This document shows positions 9,182-21,679 of a stretch of 64,000 bases of DNA, piece by piece. Position 1 is the stretch's first letter. The number at the start of each line of letters is the position of its first letter. Where the stretch lies: positions 3,162,001 through 3,226,000 of the forward strand of contig NC_079881.1 of assembly GCF_029227915.1 (NCBI RefSeq), written 5' to 3'. The position numbers and the translations under genes were made by a program. The DNA is from Hydractinia symbiolongicarpus. Its lineage: Eukaryota > Cnidaria > Hydrozoa > Anthoathecata > Hydractiniidae. A model generated the notes under the pieces. That model was not told the origin of the DNA. It was given only the letters and a program-made list of their open reading frames with translations, and searched no databases.

Positions 9182-9524
9182 ACGTATGATATACGCAAAC
9201 AACCTCGCGAATAAAGTTTACAAAAAGCTGTCTATCAAATTGAGATTTTTGTTACGAAGTTAGACACGACATATTTTACTATTCAGATACGCAATAATAT
9301 TTGTTACACACTTATTTTTCAAAATTGATTTGTGAGACCTTCCTGAACGGAAAATTCCTCGAACTTTTAATTTTCGATGGTCCGTCTTGGGTGAACCGAC
9401 TGACAGGAAAAAGAAAGACCACAAACCCATAAACCCCAAAATTTGCGAAATTCATTAATTCAGTTAATTCTGCCTACATTCACTTTTAAAAAGTTTGGTG
9501 GAAACACCTTTATTTACTAGTTAG
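9182..9524. mobile_element. 343-bp inner segment, second copy
   Basis: Exact positional equivalent of 6793-7135, with the flanking words TTAAACAAG at 9173-9181 and 9525-9533. No difference from the first copy was seen by eye. Confidence 0.4.
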
Positions 9525-9528
9525 TTAA

Positions 9529-9707
9529 ACAAGTGTTTTGAACACTTGTCTTATCTTTTTAAAAAAGAAAAAAGAAAAAAAAAGTAAAAATAGTTACCAA
9601 GATGAGATTCGAACACGCGACGACTCCCGTGTCAGTGCTCAGAGAGGCAAAAATTTCCATTCTTGTAGGACACATTTGCGTTTTAATACAAGCTCACGAG
9701 CTTGTAA
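9529..9707 (-). mobile_element. ~178-bp element with terminal hairpins, second copy
   Basis: Copy of 7140-7318, carried by the tandem duplication, with the same hairpins, A-rich tract and box B. The A-to-G change at 9594 falls between the A-rich tract and the tRNA-like part. A 65-codon frame at 9538-9735 again crosses from this element into satellite and is not taken as coding. Confidence 0.45.
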
Positions 9708-9795
9708 AAAAGCGCTACCACAGCGCCCAGTGTAATCGCTGAGTTTCGGCAATCATGTCAAATTAAGAAGAATGTTATTTCTTGGGGTCGAATTG

Positions 9796-12700
9796 TCTCC
9801 TTTATCACATTTATCAGGTCACAGTCCAAAGTTAGTTCAATTAAGTCCCACAGTCAATCGTTTCATTGTTAAAAGCGATGCAACCTAGTAATATCAGATA
9901 GATATCGCTAAATACATGTTGGTACGCTTATGTGACCCAACCGTTGTAACTCAAACGGACTGACACCGTTAGAAAGTCAATGAAATGTAGTTTTAGAAAT
10001 TGTCGCTATTTCTTCAGCTCGCGATAACGGCTAGGATTGGTCCCACAGTAAAGAATGATTTATTTATCTAAATATTTAAATGAAGCGCTACCACAGCGCC
10101 CAGTGTAATAGCTGAGTTCCGGTAATCACGTCAAATAAAGAAGAATGTTATTTCTTGGAGTTTAATTGTCTCATTTATCACATTTATCAGGTCACAGTCC
10201 AAAGTTAGTTCAATTAAATCCCACAGTCAATCGTTTCATTGTTAAAAGCGATGCAACCTAGTAATATCAGAAAAACAACGCTAAATACATGTTGGTACGA
10301 ATATGTGACCCAGCCGTTGTAACTCAAACGAACTTACACCGTTAGAAAGTCAATGAAATGTAGTTTTTGAAACTGTCGCTATTTTTTCAGCGCGCGATGA
10401 CGGCTAGGATTGGTCCCACAGTAAAAAATGACTTTTTTATATTAACTCTTAAATGAAGCGCTACCACAGCGAACAGTGTAATCGCTGAGTTTCGGCAATC
10501 ATGTCAAATTAAGAAGAATGTTATTTCTTGGAGTCCAATTGTCTCCTTTATCACATTTGTCAGGTCACAGTCCAAGGTTAAGACAATTAAGTCCCACAGT
10601 CAATCGTTTCACTGTTAAAAGCGATCCAACCTAGTAATATCAGATAAATATCGCTAAATACATGTTGGTACGAATATGTGACCCAACCGTTGTAACTGAA
10701 GCGAATTGATACCGTTAGAAAGTCAATGAAATGTAGATTTTAAAACTGTCGTTATTTCTTCAGCGCGTGATAACGGCGAGGATTGGTCCCACAGTAAAGA
10801 ATAACTTATTAATCGAAACTTTTAAATGAAGCGCTACCACAGCGCTCAGTGTAATCGCTGAGTTCCGGCAATCATGTCAAATTAAGAAGAATGTTATTTC
10901 TTGGAGTCCAATTTTCCCATTTATCACATTTATCAGGTCACAGTCCAAAGTTAGTTCAATTAAGTCCCACTGTCAATCGTTTCACTGTTAAAAGCGATGC
11001 AACCTAGCAATATCAGATAAATATCGCTAAATACATGTTGGTACGGATATGTGACCTAACCGTTGAAACTCAAACGGAATGACAAGATTAGAAAGTCAAT
11101 GAAATGTAGTTTTTGAAACTGTCGCTATTTCTTCAGCGCGCGCTAACGGCTAGGATTGGTCCCACATTAAAGAAATGATTTTTTTATCTTGATTCTTAAA
11201 TGAAGCGCTACCACAGCGGCCAGTGTAATCGCTGAGTTCCGGCAATCACGTCACGTTAAGAAGAATGTTACTTCTTGGAGTCCAATTGTCTCATTTGTCA
11301 CATTTATCAGGTCACAGTCCAAAGGTAGTTCAATTAAGTCCCACAGTCAATCGTTTCATTGTTAAAAGCGATGCAACCTAGTAACATCAAAAATGTCGCT
11401 AAATACATGTTGGTACGAATATGTGACCCAACCGTTGAAACTCAAACGGACTGACACCGTTAAAAGTCAATGAAATGTAATTTTTGAAACTGTCGCTATT
11501 TCTTCAGCTTGCGATAACGGTGAGGATTGGTCCCACAGTAAAGAATGACTTATTTTTCTAAATTTTTAAATGAAGAACTATCCCAGCGCCCAGTGTGATC
11601 GCTGAGTTCCGGCAATCATGTCAAATTAAGAAGAATGTTATTTCTTGGAGTCCAATTTTCTCATTTATCACATTTATCAGGTCACAGTCCAAAGTTAGTT
11701 CAATTAAGTCCCACAGTCAATCGTATCATTGTTAAAAGCGATGCAACCTAGTAATATCAAAAAAACATCGCTAAATACATATTGGTACGAATATGTGACC
11801 CAACCGTTGAAACTCAAACGGACTGACAAGGTTAGAAAGTCAATGAGATGTAGTTTTTGAAACTGTCGCTATTTCTTCAGCGCGCGCTAACGGCTAGGAT
11901 TGGTCCCACATTAAAGAAATGATTTTTTTAACTTGATTCTTAAATGAAGCGCTACCACAGCGGCCAGTGTAAATGCTGAGTTCCGGCAATCACGTCAAGT
12001 TAAGAAGAATGTTACTTCTTGGAGTCCAATTGTCTCATTTGTCACATTTATCAGGTCACAGTCCCAAGTTATTGCAATTAAGTCCCACAGTCAATCGTTT
12101 CATTGTTAAAAGCGATGCAACCTAGTAACATCAAAAATGTCGCTAAATACATGTTGGTACGAATATGTGACCCAACCGTTGAAACTCAAACGGACTGACA
12201 CCGTTAAAAAGTCAATGAAATACAGTTTTTGAAATTTTCGCTATTTCTTCAGTGCGCGCTAACGGCTAGGATTGGTTCTACAGTAAAAAATGACTTATTA
12301 ATCTAAATTTTTAAATGAAGCGCTACTGCAGCGCCCAGTGTAATCGCTGAGTTCCGGCAATCATGTCAATTTAAGAAGAATGTTATTTCCTGGAGTCCAA
12401 TTTTCTCATTTATCACATTTATCAGGTCACAGTCCAAAGTTAGTTCAATTAAGTCCCACAGTCAATCGTTTCACTTTTAAAAGCGATGCAACCTAGTAAT
12501 ATCAGATAGATATCGCTAAATACATGTTGGTACGATTATGTGACCCAACCGTTGTAACTCAAACGGACTGACACCGTTAGAAAGTCAATGAAATGTAGTT
12601 TTAGAAACTGCCGCTATTTCTTCAGCTCGCGATAACGGATAGGATTGGTCCCACAGTAAAGAATGATTTATTTATCTAAATATTTAAACAAAGCGCTACC

Positions 12701-15700
12701 ACAGCGCCCAGTGTAATCGCTGAGTTCCGGCAATCACGTCAAATAAAGAAGAATGTTATTTCTTGGAGTTTAATTGTCTCATTTATCACATTTATCAGGT
12801 CACAGTTCAAAGTTAGTTCAATTAAATCCCACAGTCAATCGTTTCATTGTTAAACGCGGTGCAACCTAGTAATATCAGAAAAACATCGTTAAATACATGT
12901 TGGTACGAATATGTGACCCAGCCGTTGTAACTCAAACGAACTTACACCGTTAGAAAGTCAATGAAATGTAGTTTTAGAAACTGTCGCTATTTTTTCAGTG
13001 CGCGATGACGGCTAGGATTGGTCCCACAGTAAAAAATGTCTTTTTTATATTAACTCTTAAATGAAGCGCTACCACAGCGCCCAGTGTAATCGCTGAGTTT
13101 CGGCAATCATGTCAAATTAAGAAGAATGTTATTTCTTGGAGTCCAATTGTCTCCTTTATCACATTTGTCAGGTCACAGTCCAAGGTTAAGACAATTAAGT
13201 CCCACAGTCAATCGTTTCACTGTTAAAAGCGATGCAACCTAGTAATATCAGATAAATATCGCTAAATACATGTTGGTACGAACATGTGACCCAACCGTTG
13301 TAACTGAAGCTAATTGATACCGTTAGAAAGTCAATAAAATGTAGATTTTAAAACTGTCGTTATTTCTTCAGCGCGTGATAACGGCGAGGATTAGTCCCAC
13401 AGTAAAGAATAACTTATTAATCGAAACTTTTAAATGAAGCGCTACCACAGCGTTCAGTGTAATCGCTGAGTTCCGGCAATCATGTCAAATTAGGAAGAAT
13501 GTTATTTCTTGAAGTCCAATTTCCCCATTTATCACATTTATCAGCTCACAGTCCAAAGTTAGTTCGATTAAGTCCCACTGTCAATCGTTTCACTGTTAAA
13601 AGCGATGCAACCTAGCAATATCAGATAAATATCGCTAAATACATGTTGGTACGGATATGTGACCTAACCGTTGAAACTCAAACGGAATGACAAGGTTAGA
13701 AAGTCAATGAAATGTAGTTTTTGAAACTGTCGCTATTTCTTCAGCGCGCGCTAACGGCTAGGATTGGTCCCACATTAAAAAAATGATTTTTTTATCTTGA
13801 TTCTTAAATGAAGCGCTACCACAGCGGCCAGTGTAATCGCGGAGTTCCGGCAATCACGTCAAGTTAAGAAGAATGTTACTTCTTGGAGTTCCAATTGTCT
13901 CATTTGTCACATTTATCAGGTCACAGTCCAAAGTTAGTTCAATTAAGTCCCACAGTCAATCGTTTCATTGTTAAAAGCGATGCAACCTAGTAACATCAAA
14001 AATGTCGCCAAATACATGTTGGTTCGAATATGTGACCCAACCGTTGTAACTCAAACGGACTGACACCTTTAGAAAGTCAATGAAATGTAATTTTTGAAAC
14101 TGTCGCTATTTCTTCAGCTCGCGATAACGGATAGGATTGGTCCCACAGTAAAGAATGATTTATTTATCTAAATATTTAAATGAAGCGCTACCACAGCGCC
14201 CAGTGTAATCGCTGAGTTCCGGCAATCACGTCAAATTAAGAAGAATGTTATTTCTTGGAGTCCAATTTTCTCATTTATCACATTTATCAGGTCACAGTCC
14301 AAAGTTAGTTCAATTAAGTCCCACAGTCAATCGTTTCACTTTTAAAAGCGATGCAACCTAGTAATATGAGAAAAATATCGCTAAATACATGTTGGTACGA
14401 ATATGTGACACAACCGTTGAAACTCAAACGGACTGACACCGTTAGAAAGTCAGTGAAATGTAGTTTTTGAAACTGTCGCTATTTCTACAGCGCGCGCTAT
14501 CGGCTAGGATTGGTCCCACATTAAAAAAATGACTTTTTTATATTAATTCTTAAATAAAGCGCTACCACAGCGCCCAGTGTAATCGCTGAGTTTCGGCAAT
14601 CATGTCAAATTAAGAAGAATGTTATTTCTTGGAGTCCAATTTTCTCATTTATCACATTTATCAGGTCACAGTCCAAAGTTAGTTCAATTAAGTCGCACAG
14701 TCAATCGTTTCACTTTTAAAAGCGATGCAACCTAGTAATATGAGAAAAATATCGCTAAATACATGTTGGTACGAATATGTGACACAACCGTTGAAACTCA
14801 AACGGACTGACACCGTTAGAAAGTCAGTGAAATGTAGTTTTTGAAACTGTCGCTATTTCTACAGCGCGCGCTAACGGCTAGGATTGGTCCCACATTAAAA
14901 AAATGACTTTTTTATATTAATTCTTAAATAAAGCGCTACCACAGCGCCCAGTGTAATCGGTCAGTTTCGGCAATCATGTAAAATTAAGAAGAATTTTATT
15001 TCTTGGAGTCCAATTGTCTCCTTTATCACATTTATCAGGTCACAGTCCAAACTTAGTTCAATTAAATCCCACAGTCAATCGTTTCATTGTTAAAAGCGAT
15101 GCAACCTAGTAATATCAGAAAAACATCGCTAAATACATGTTGGTACGAATATGTGACCCAGCCGTTGTAACTCAAACGAACTTACACCGTTAGAAAGTCA
15201 ATGAAATGCAGTTTTTGAAACTGTCGCTATTTTTTCAGCGCGCGATGACGGCTAGGATAGGTCCCACAGTAAAAAATGACTTTTTTATATTTACTCTTAA
15301 ATGAAGCGCTACCACAGCGCCCAGTTTAATCGCTGAGTTTCGGCAATCATGTCAAATTAAGAAGAATGTTATTTCTTGGAGTCCAATTGTCTCCTTTATC
15401 ACATTTATCAGGTCACAGTCCAAGGTTAACACAATTAAGTCCCACAGTCAATCGTTTCACTGTTAAAAGCGATGCAACCTACTAATATCAGATAAATATC
15501 GCTAAATACATGTTGGTACGAATATGTGACCCAACCGTTGTAACTGAAGCGAATTGATACCGTTAGAAAGTCAATGAAATGTAGATTTTGAAACTGTCGT
15601 TATTTCTTCATCGCGTGATAACGGCGAGGATTGGTCCCACGGTAAAGAATAACTTATTAATCGAAACTTTTAAATGAAGCGCTACCACAGCGCTCAGTGT

Positions 15701-18700
15701 AATCGCTGAGTTCCGGCAATTATGTAAAATTAAGAAGAAAGTTATTTCTTGGAGTCCAATTTTCCCATTTATCACATTTATCAGGTCACAGTCCAAAGTT
15801 AGTTCAATTAAGTCCCACTGTCAATCGTTTCACTGTTAAAAGCGATGCAACCTAGCAATATCAGATAAATACCGCTAAATACATGTTGGTACGGATATGT
15901 GACCTAACCGTTGAAACTCAAACGGACTGACAAGGTTAGAAAGTCAATGAAATGTAGTTTTTGAAACTGTCGCTATTTCTTCAGCGCGCGCTAACGGCTA
16001 GGATTGGTCCCACAAATAAAAAAATGATTTTTTTATCTTGATTCTTAAATGAAGCGCTACCACAGCGGCCAGTGTAATCGCTGAGTTCCGCCAATCACGT
16101 CAAGTTAAGAAGAATGTTATTTCTTGGAGTCCAATTGTCTCATTTGTCACATTTATCAGGACACAGTCCAAAGGTAGTTCAATTAAGTCCCACAGTCAAT
16201 CGCTTCATTGTTAAAAGCGATGCAACCTAGTAACATCAAAAATGTGGCCAAATACATGTTGGTACGAATATGTGACCCAACCGTTGTAACTCAAACGGAC
16301 TGACACCGTTAGAAAGTCAATGAAATGTAATTTTTGAAACTGTCGCTATTTCTTCAGCTCGCGATAACGGATAGGATTGGTCCCACAGTAAAGAATGACT
16401 TATTTTTCTAAATTTTTAAATGAAGAACTATCCCAGCGCCCAGTGTGATCGCTGAGTTCCGGCAATCATGTCAAATTAAGAAGAATGTTATTTCTTGGAG
16501 TCCAATTTTCTCATTTATCACATTTATCAGGTCACAGTCCAAAGTTAGTTCAATTAAGTCCCACAGTCAATCGTATCATTGTTAAAAGCGATGCAACCTA
16601 GTAATATCAAAAAAACATCGCTAAATACATATTGGTACGAATATGTGACCCAACCGTTGTAACTCAAACGGACTGACACCGTTAGAAAGTCAATGAAATG
16701 TAGTTTTAGAAACTGCCGCTATTTCTTCAGCTCGCGATAACGGATAGGATTGGTCCCACAGTAAAGAATGATTTATTTATCTAAATATTTAAATGAAGCG
16801 CTAGTGCAGCGCCCAGTGTAATAGCTGAGTTCCGGCAATCATGTCAATTTAAGAAGAATGTTATTTCCTGGAGTTTAATTGTCTCATTTATCACATTTAT
16901 CAGGTCACAGTTCAAAGTTAGTTCAATTAAATCCCACAGTCAATCGTTTCATTGTTAAAAGCGATGCAACCTAGTAATATCAGAAAAACATCGTTAAATA
17001 CATGTTGGTACGAATATGTGACCCAGCCGTTGTAACTCAAACGAACTTACACCGTTAGAAAGTCAATGAAATGTAGTTTTAGAAACTGTCGCTATTTTTT
17101 CAGTGCGCGATGACGGCTAGGATTGGTCCCACAGTGAAAAATGTCTTTTTTATATTAACTCTTAAATGAAGCGCTACCACAGCGCCCAGTGTAATCGCTG
17201 AGTTTCGGCAATCATTTCAAATTAAGAAGAATGTTATTTCTTGGAGTCCAATTGTCTCCTTTATCACATTTGTCAGGTCACAGTCCAAGGTTAAGACAAT
17301 TAAGTCCCACAGTCAATCGTTTCACTGTTAAAAGCGATGCAACCTAGTAATATCAGATAAATATCGCTAAATACATGTTGGTACGAATATGTGACCCAAC
17401 CGTTGTAACTGAAGCTAATTGATACCGTTAGAAAGTCAATAAAATGTAGATTTTAAAACTGTCGTTATTTCTTCAGCGCGTGATAACGGCGAGGATTAGT
17501 CCCACAGTAAAGAATAACTTATTAATCGAAATTTTTTAAATGAAGCGCTACCACAGCGTTCAGTGTAATCGCTGAGTTCCGGCAATCATGTCAAATTAGG
17601 AAGAATGTTATTTCTTGGAGTCCAAATTCCCCATTTATCACATTTATCAGCTCACAGTCCAAAGTTAGTTCAATTAAGTCCCACTGTCAATCGTTTCACT
17701 GTTAAAAGCGATGCAACCTAGCAATATCAGATAAATATCGCTAAATACATGTTGGTACGGATATGTGACCTAACCGTTGAAACTCAAACGGAATGACAAG
17801 GTTAGAAAGTCAATGAAATGTAGTTTTTGAAACTGTCGCTATTTCTTCAGCGCGCGCTAACGGCTAGGATTGGTCCCACATTAAAAAAATAATTTTTTTA
17901 TCTTGATTCTTAAATGAAGCGCTACCACAGCGGCCAGTGTAATCGCTGAGTTCCGGCAATCACGTCAAGTTAAGAAGAATGTTACTTCTTGGAGTTCCAA
18001 TTGTCTCATTTGTCACATTTATCAGGTCACAGTCCAAAGTTAGTTCAATTAAGTCCCACAGTCAATCGTTTCATTGTTAAAAGCGATGCAACCTAGTAAC
18101 ATCAAAAATGTCGCCAAATACATGTTGGTTCGAATATGTGACCCAACCGTTGTAACTCAAACGGACTAACACCTTTAGAAAGTCAATGAAATGTAATTTT
18201 TGAAACTGTCGCTATTTCTTCAGCTCGCGATAACGGATAGGATTGGTCCCACAGTAAAGAATGATTTATTTATCTAAATATTTAAATGAAGCGCTACCAC
18301 AGCGCCCAGTGTAATCGCTGAGTTCCGGCAATCACGTCAAATAAAGAAGAATGTTATTTCTTGGAGTTTAATTGTCTCATTTATCACATTTATCAGGTCA
18401 CAGTTCAAAGTTAGTTCAATTAAATCCCACAGTCAATCGTTTCATTGTTAAAAGCGATGCAACCTAGTAATATCAGAAAAACATCGTTAAATACATGTTG
18501 GTACGAATATGTGACCCAGCCGTTGTAACTCAAACGAACTTACACCGTTAGAAAGTCAATGAAATGTAGTTTTAGAAACTGTCGCTATTTTTTCAGTGCG
18601 CGATGACGGCTAGGATTGGTCCCACAGTAAAAAATGTCTTTTTTATATTAACTCTTAAATGAAGCGCTACCACAGCGCCCAGTGTAATCGCTGAGTTTCG

Positions 18701-19240
18701 GCAATCATGTCAAATTAAGAAGAATGTTATTTCTTGGAGTCCAATTGTCTCCTTTATCACATTTGTCAGGTCACAGTCCAAGGTTAAGACAATTAAGTCC
18801 CACAGTCAATCGTTTCACTGTTAAAAGCGATGCAACCTAGTAATATCAGATAAATATCGCTAAATACATGTTGGTACGAATATGTGACCCAACCGTTGTA
18901 ACTGAAGCTAATTGATACCGTTAGAAAGTCAATAAAATGTAGATTTTAAAACTGTCGTTATTTCTTCAGCGCGTGATAACGGCGAGGATTGGTCCCACAG
19001 TAAAGAATGATTTATTTATCTAAATATTTAAATGAAGCGCTACCACAGCGCCCAGTGTAATCGCTGAGTTCCGGCAATCACGTCAAATTAAGAAGAATGT
19101 TTTTTCTTGGAATCCAATTGTCTCATTTATCACAATTATCAGGTGACAGTCCAAAGTTAGTTCAATTAAGTCCCACAGTCAATCGTTTCATTGTTAAAAG
19201 CGATGCAACCTAGTAATATCATAAATGTCGCTAAATACAT
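9796..19240 (+). repeat. Mosaic satellite region with 7-, 11- and 4-monomer copies
   Basis: About 25 monomers of several types in repeating order. The run containing CTCGCGATAACGG, GCGCGATGACGG and GCGTGATAACGGCGAGG units at 10.0-11.5 kb returns at 12.6-14.1 kb (offset about 2610, seven monomers). The block around 12.6-14.1 kb returns at 16.7-18.2 kb (about 4105, eleven monomers) and again, in part, at 18.2-18.97 kb (about 1493, four monomers). A private form, AATGAAGAACTATCCCAGC, occurs at 11569 and 16420. No inserted sequence and no gene were seen. Confidence 0.8.
18960..19030 (+). repeat. Chimeric monomer (intra-monomer switch)
   Basis: The left part reads GCGTGATAACGGCGAGGATTGG, the start of a unit type that elsewhere continues AAGAATAACTTATTAATCG (for example 13375 and 17478). 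Here it continues AAGAATGATTTATTTATC, the tail of a different type. The switch lies in the shared CCCACAGTAAAGAAT stretch near 18990-19007, so it marks a crossover or conversion edge inside a monomer. Confidence 0.6.
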
Positions 19241-20600
19241 GTTGGTGTGAATATGTGACCCAATCGTTGTTACTCAAACGGACTGACAAGGTTAGAAAGT
19301 CAATGAAATTTAGTTTTTGAAACTGTCGCTATTTCATCAGCGCGCGATAACGGCTAGGATTGGTCCCACAGTAAAAAATGACTTTTTTATATTGATTCTT
19401 AAATAAATCGCTACCACAGTGCTCAGTGTAATCGCTGAGTTCCGGCAATCACGTCAAGTTAAGAAGAATGTTACTTCTTGGAGTCCAATTGTCTCATTTG
19501 TCACATTTATCAGGTCACAGTCCAAATTTAGTTCAATTAAGTCCCACAGTCAATCGTTTCACTTTTAAAAGCGATGCAACCTAGTAATATGAGAAAAATA
19601 TAGCTTAATACATATTGGTACGAATATGTGACTCAACCGTTGAAACTCAAACGGACTGACACCGTGAGAAAGTCAGTGATATGTAGTATTTCAAACTTTC
19701 TCTATTTCTTCAGCGCGCGCTACCGGCTAGGATTAGTCCCACATTAAAAAAATGACATTTTATATTAATTCTTAAATGAAGCGCTACCACTGCGCCCAGA
19801 GTAATCGCTGAGTTTCGGCAATCATGTCAAATTAAAAAGAATGTTATTTCTTGGAGTCCAATTGTCTCATTTATCACGTTTAACAGGTCACAGTCCAAAG
19901 TTAATTCAATTAAGTCCCACAGTCAATCTTTCACTGTTAAAAGCGATGCAACCTAGTAATATCAGATAAATATCGCTAAATACATGTTGGTACGAATATG
20001 TGACCCAACCGTTGTAACTCAAACGGACTGACACCGTTAGAAAGTCAATGAAATGTAGTTTTTGAAACTGTCGCTAATTCTTCAGCTCGCGATAACGGAT
20101 AGGACTGGTCCCGCAGTAAAGAATGATTTATTTATCTAAATATTTAAATGAAGCGCTACCAAAGCGCCCAGTGTAATCGCTGAGTTCCGGGAATCACGTC
20201 AAAATAAGAAGAATGTTATTTCTTGGAGTCCAATTTTCCCATTTATCACATTTATCAGGTCACAGTCCAAAGTTAGTTCAATTAAGTCCCACAGTCAATC
20301 GTTTCACTGTTAAAAGCGATGCAACCTAGTAATATCAGATAAATATCGCTAAATACATGTTGGTACGAATATGTGACCTAACCGTTGAAACTCAAACGGA
20401 CTGAATGAAATGTAGTTTTTGAAACTGTCGCTATTTCTTCAGCGCCCGCTAACCGCTAGGATTGGGCCCACATTAAAAAAATGATTTTTTTATCTTTAAT
20501 CTTAAATGAAGCGCTACCACAGCGGCCAGTGTAATCGCTGAGTTCCGGCAATCACGTCAAGTTAAGAAGAATGTTACTTCTTGGAGTCCAATTGTCACAT
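19241..20600 (+). repeat. Long-range higher-order copy E1 (offset ~5.56 kb)
   Basis: Starts at the rare word GTTGGTGTGAATATG and follows the same order of variants as 24797 onwards: CAATCGTTGTTACTC, AAATAAATCGCTACC, CTTAATACATATTGG, CACGTTTAACAGG and the 16-bp deletion form at 20401. The offset is about 5556 bp, 15 monomers. Confidence 0.8.
20395..20425 (+). repeat. 16-bp deletion marking one monomer lineage
   Basis: The usual GGACTGA-CACCGTTAGAAAGTCA-ATGAAATG is shortened to GGACTGAATGAAATG. The same 16-bp loss is found near 24111, 25958, 28551, 33381, 41938 and 43041. One event copied by array rearrangement explains this better than seven losses, so it is a useful lineage tag. It removes the right CCGTT word and one YAACKG match. 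Confidence 0.85.
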
Positions 20601-21679
20601 TTGTCACATTTATCAGGTCACAGTCCCATGTTAGTTCAATTAAGTCCCACAGTCAATCGTTTCATTGTTAAAAGCGATGCAACCTAGTAATATCATAAAT
20701 GTCGCTAAATACATGTTGGTACAAATATGTGACCCAACCGTTGTAACTCAAACGGACTGACACCGTTAAAATGCCAATGAAATGCAGTTTTTGAAACTGT
20801 CGCTATTTCATCAGCGCGCAATAACGGCTAGGATTGGTCCCACAGTAAAAAATGACTTATTAATCTAAATTGTTAAATGAAGCGCTACCACAGTGCTCAG
20901 TGTAATCGCTGAGTTTCGGGAATCATGTCAAATTGAGAAGAATGTTATTTCTTGGAGTCCAATTTTCTCATTTATTACATTTATCACGTCACAGTCTAAT
21001 GTTAGTTCAATTAAGTCCCACAGTCAATCGTTTCACTTTTAAAAGCAATGCAACCTAGTAATATGAGGAAAATATCGCTAAATACATGTTGGTACGAATA
21101 TGTGACACAACCGTTGAAACTCAAACGGACTGACACCGTTGAAAAGTCAGTGAAATGTAGTATTTGAAACTTTCTCTATTTCTTCAGCGCGCGCTAACGG
21201 CTGCGATTGGTCCCACATTAAAAAAATGACTTTTTTATATTAATTCTTAAATGAAGCGCTACCACAGCGCCCACTGAAATCGCTGAGTTTCGGGAATCAT
21301 GTCAAATTGAGAAGAATGTAATTTCTTGGAGTCCAATTGTCTCCTTTATGACATTTATCAGGTCACAGTCCAAAGTTAGTTCAATTAAGTCCCACAGTCA
21401 ATCGTTTCACTGTTAAAAGTGATGCAACCTAGTAATATCAGATAAATATCGCTAAATACATGTTGGCATGAATATGTGACCCAACCGTTGTAACTCAAAC
21501 GGACTGACACCGTTAGAAAGTCAATGAAATGTAGTTTTTGAAACTGTCGCTATTTCTTCAGCTCGCGATAATGGATAGGATTGGTCCCACAGTAAAGAAT
21601 GATTTATTTATCTAAATATTTAAATGAAGAGCTACCACAGCGCCCAGTGTAATCGCTGAGTTCCGGCAATCACGTCAAA

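Larger units (their letters stand above)
9178..9707. mobile_element. 530-bp non-satellite insertion, copy 2
   Basis: Same length, same monomer position and same sequence as 6789-7318. The only differences seen are A to G at 9594 (ATAATTACC to ATAGTTACC) and T to A just outside the right end at 9708. It lies in the right copy of the 2.39-kb duplication, so it was copied with its satellite flanks and is not an independent insertion. The few differences make the duplication recent. Confidence 0.9.
7406..9795 (+). repeat. 2.39-kb duplication unit, right copy
   Basis: Near-identical to 5015-7405. Differences seen by eye are few: a 2-base loss near 8520 (TGTCTC to TGTTC), TTTTTGAAG against TTTAAAG near 8860, and two substitutions in or beside the insertion. 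To the right of about 9795 the sequence departs into another subfamily (TCCTTTATCACATT, CCAAAGTTAG), giving the other edge of the exchange. Confidence 0.9.

Noticed and set aside
15608-15796. 62-codon minus-strand open frame (similar one at 37532-37726)
   Set aside because: Both are the same reading of the monomer's minus strand, kept open by chance in two units; most neighbouring monomers have stops there.
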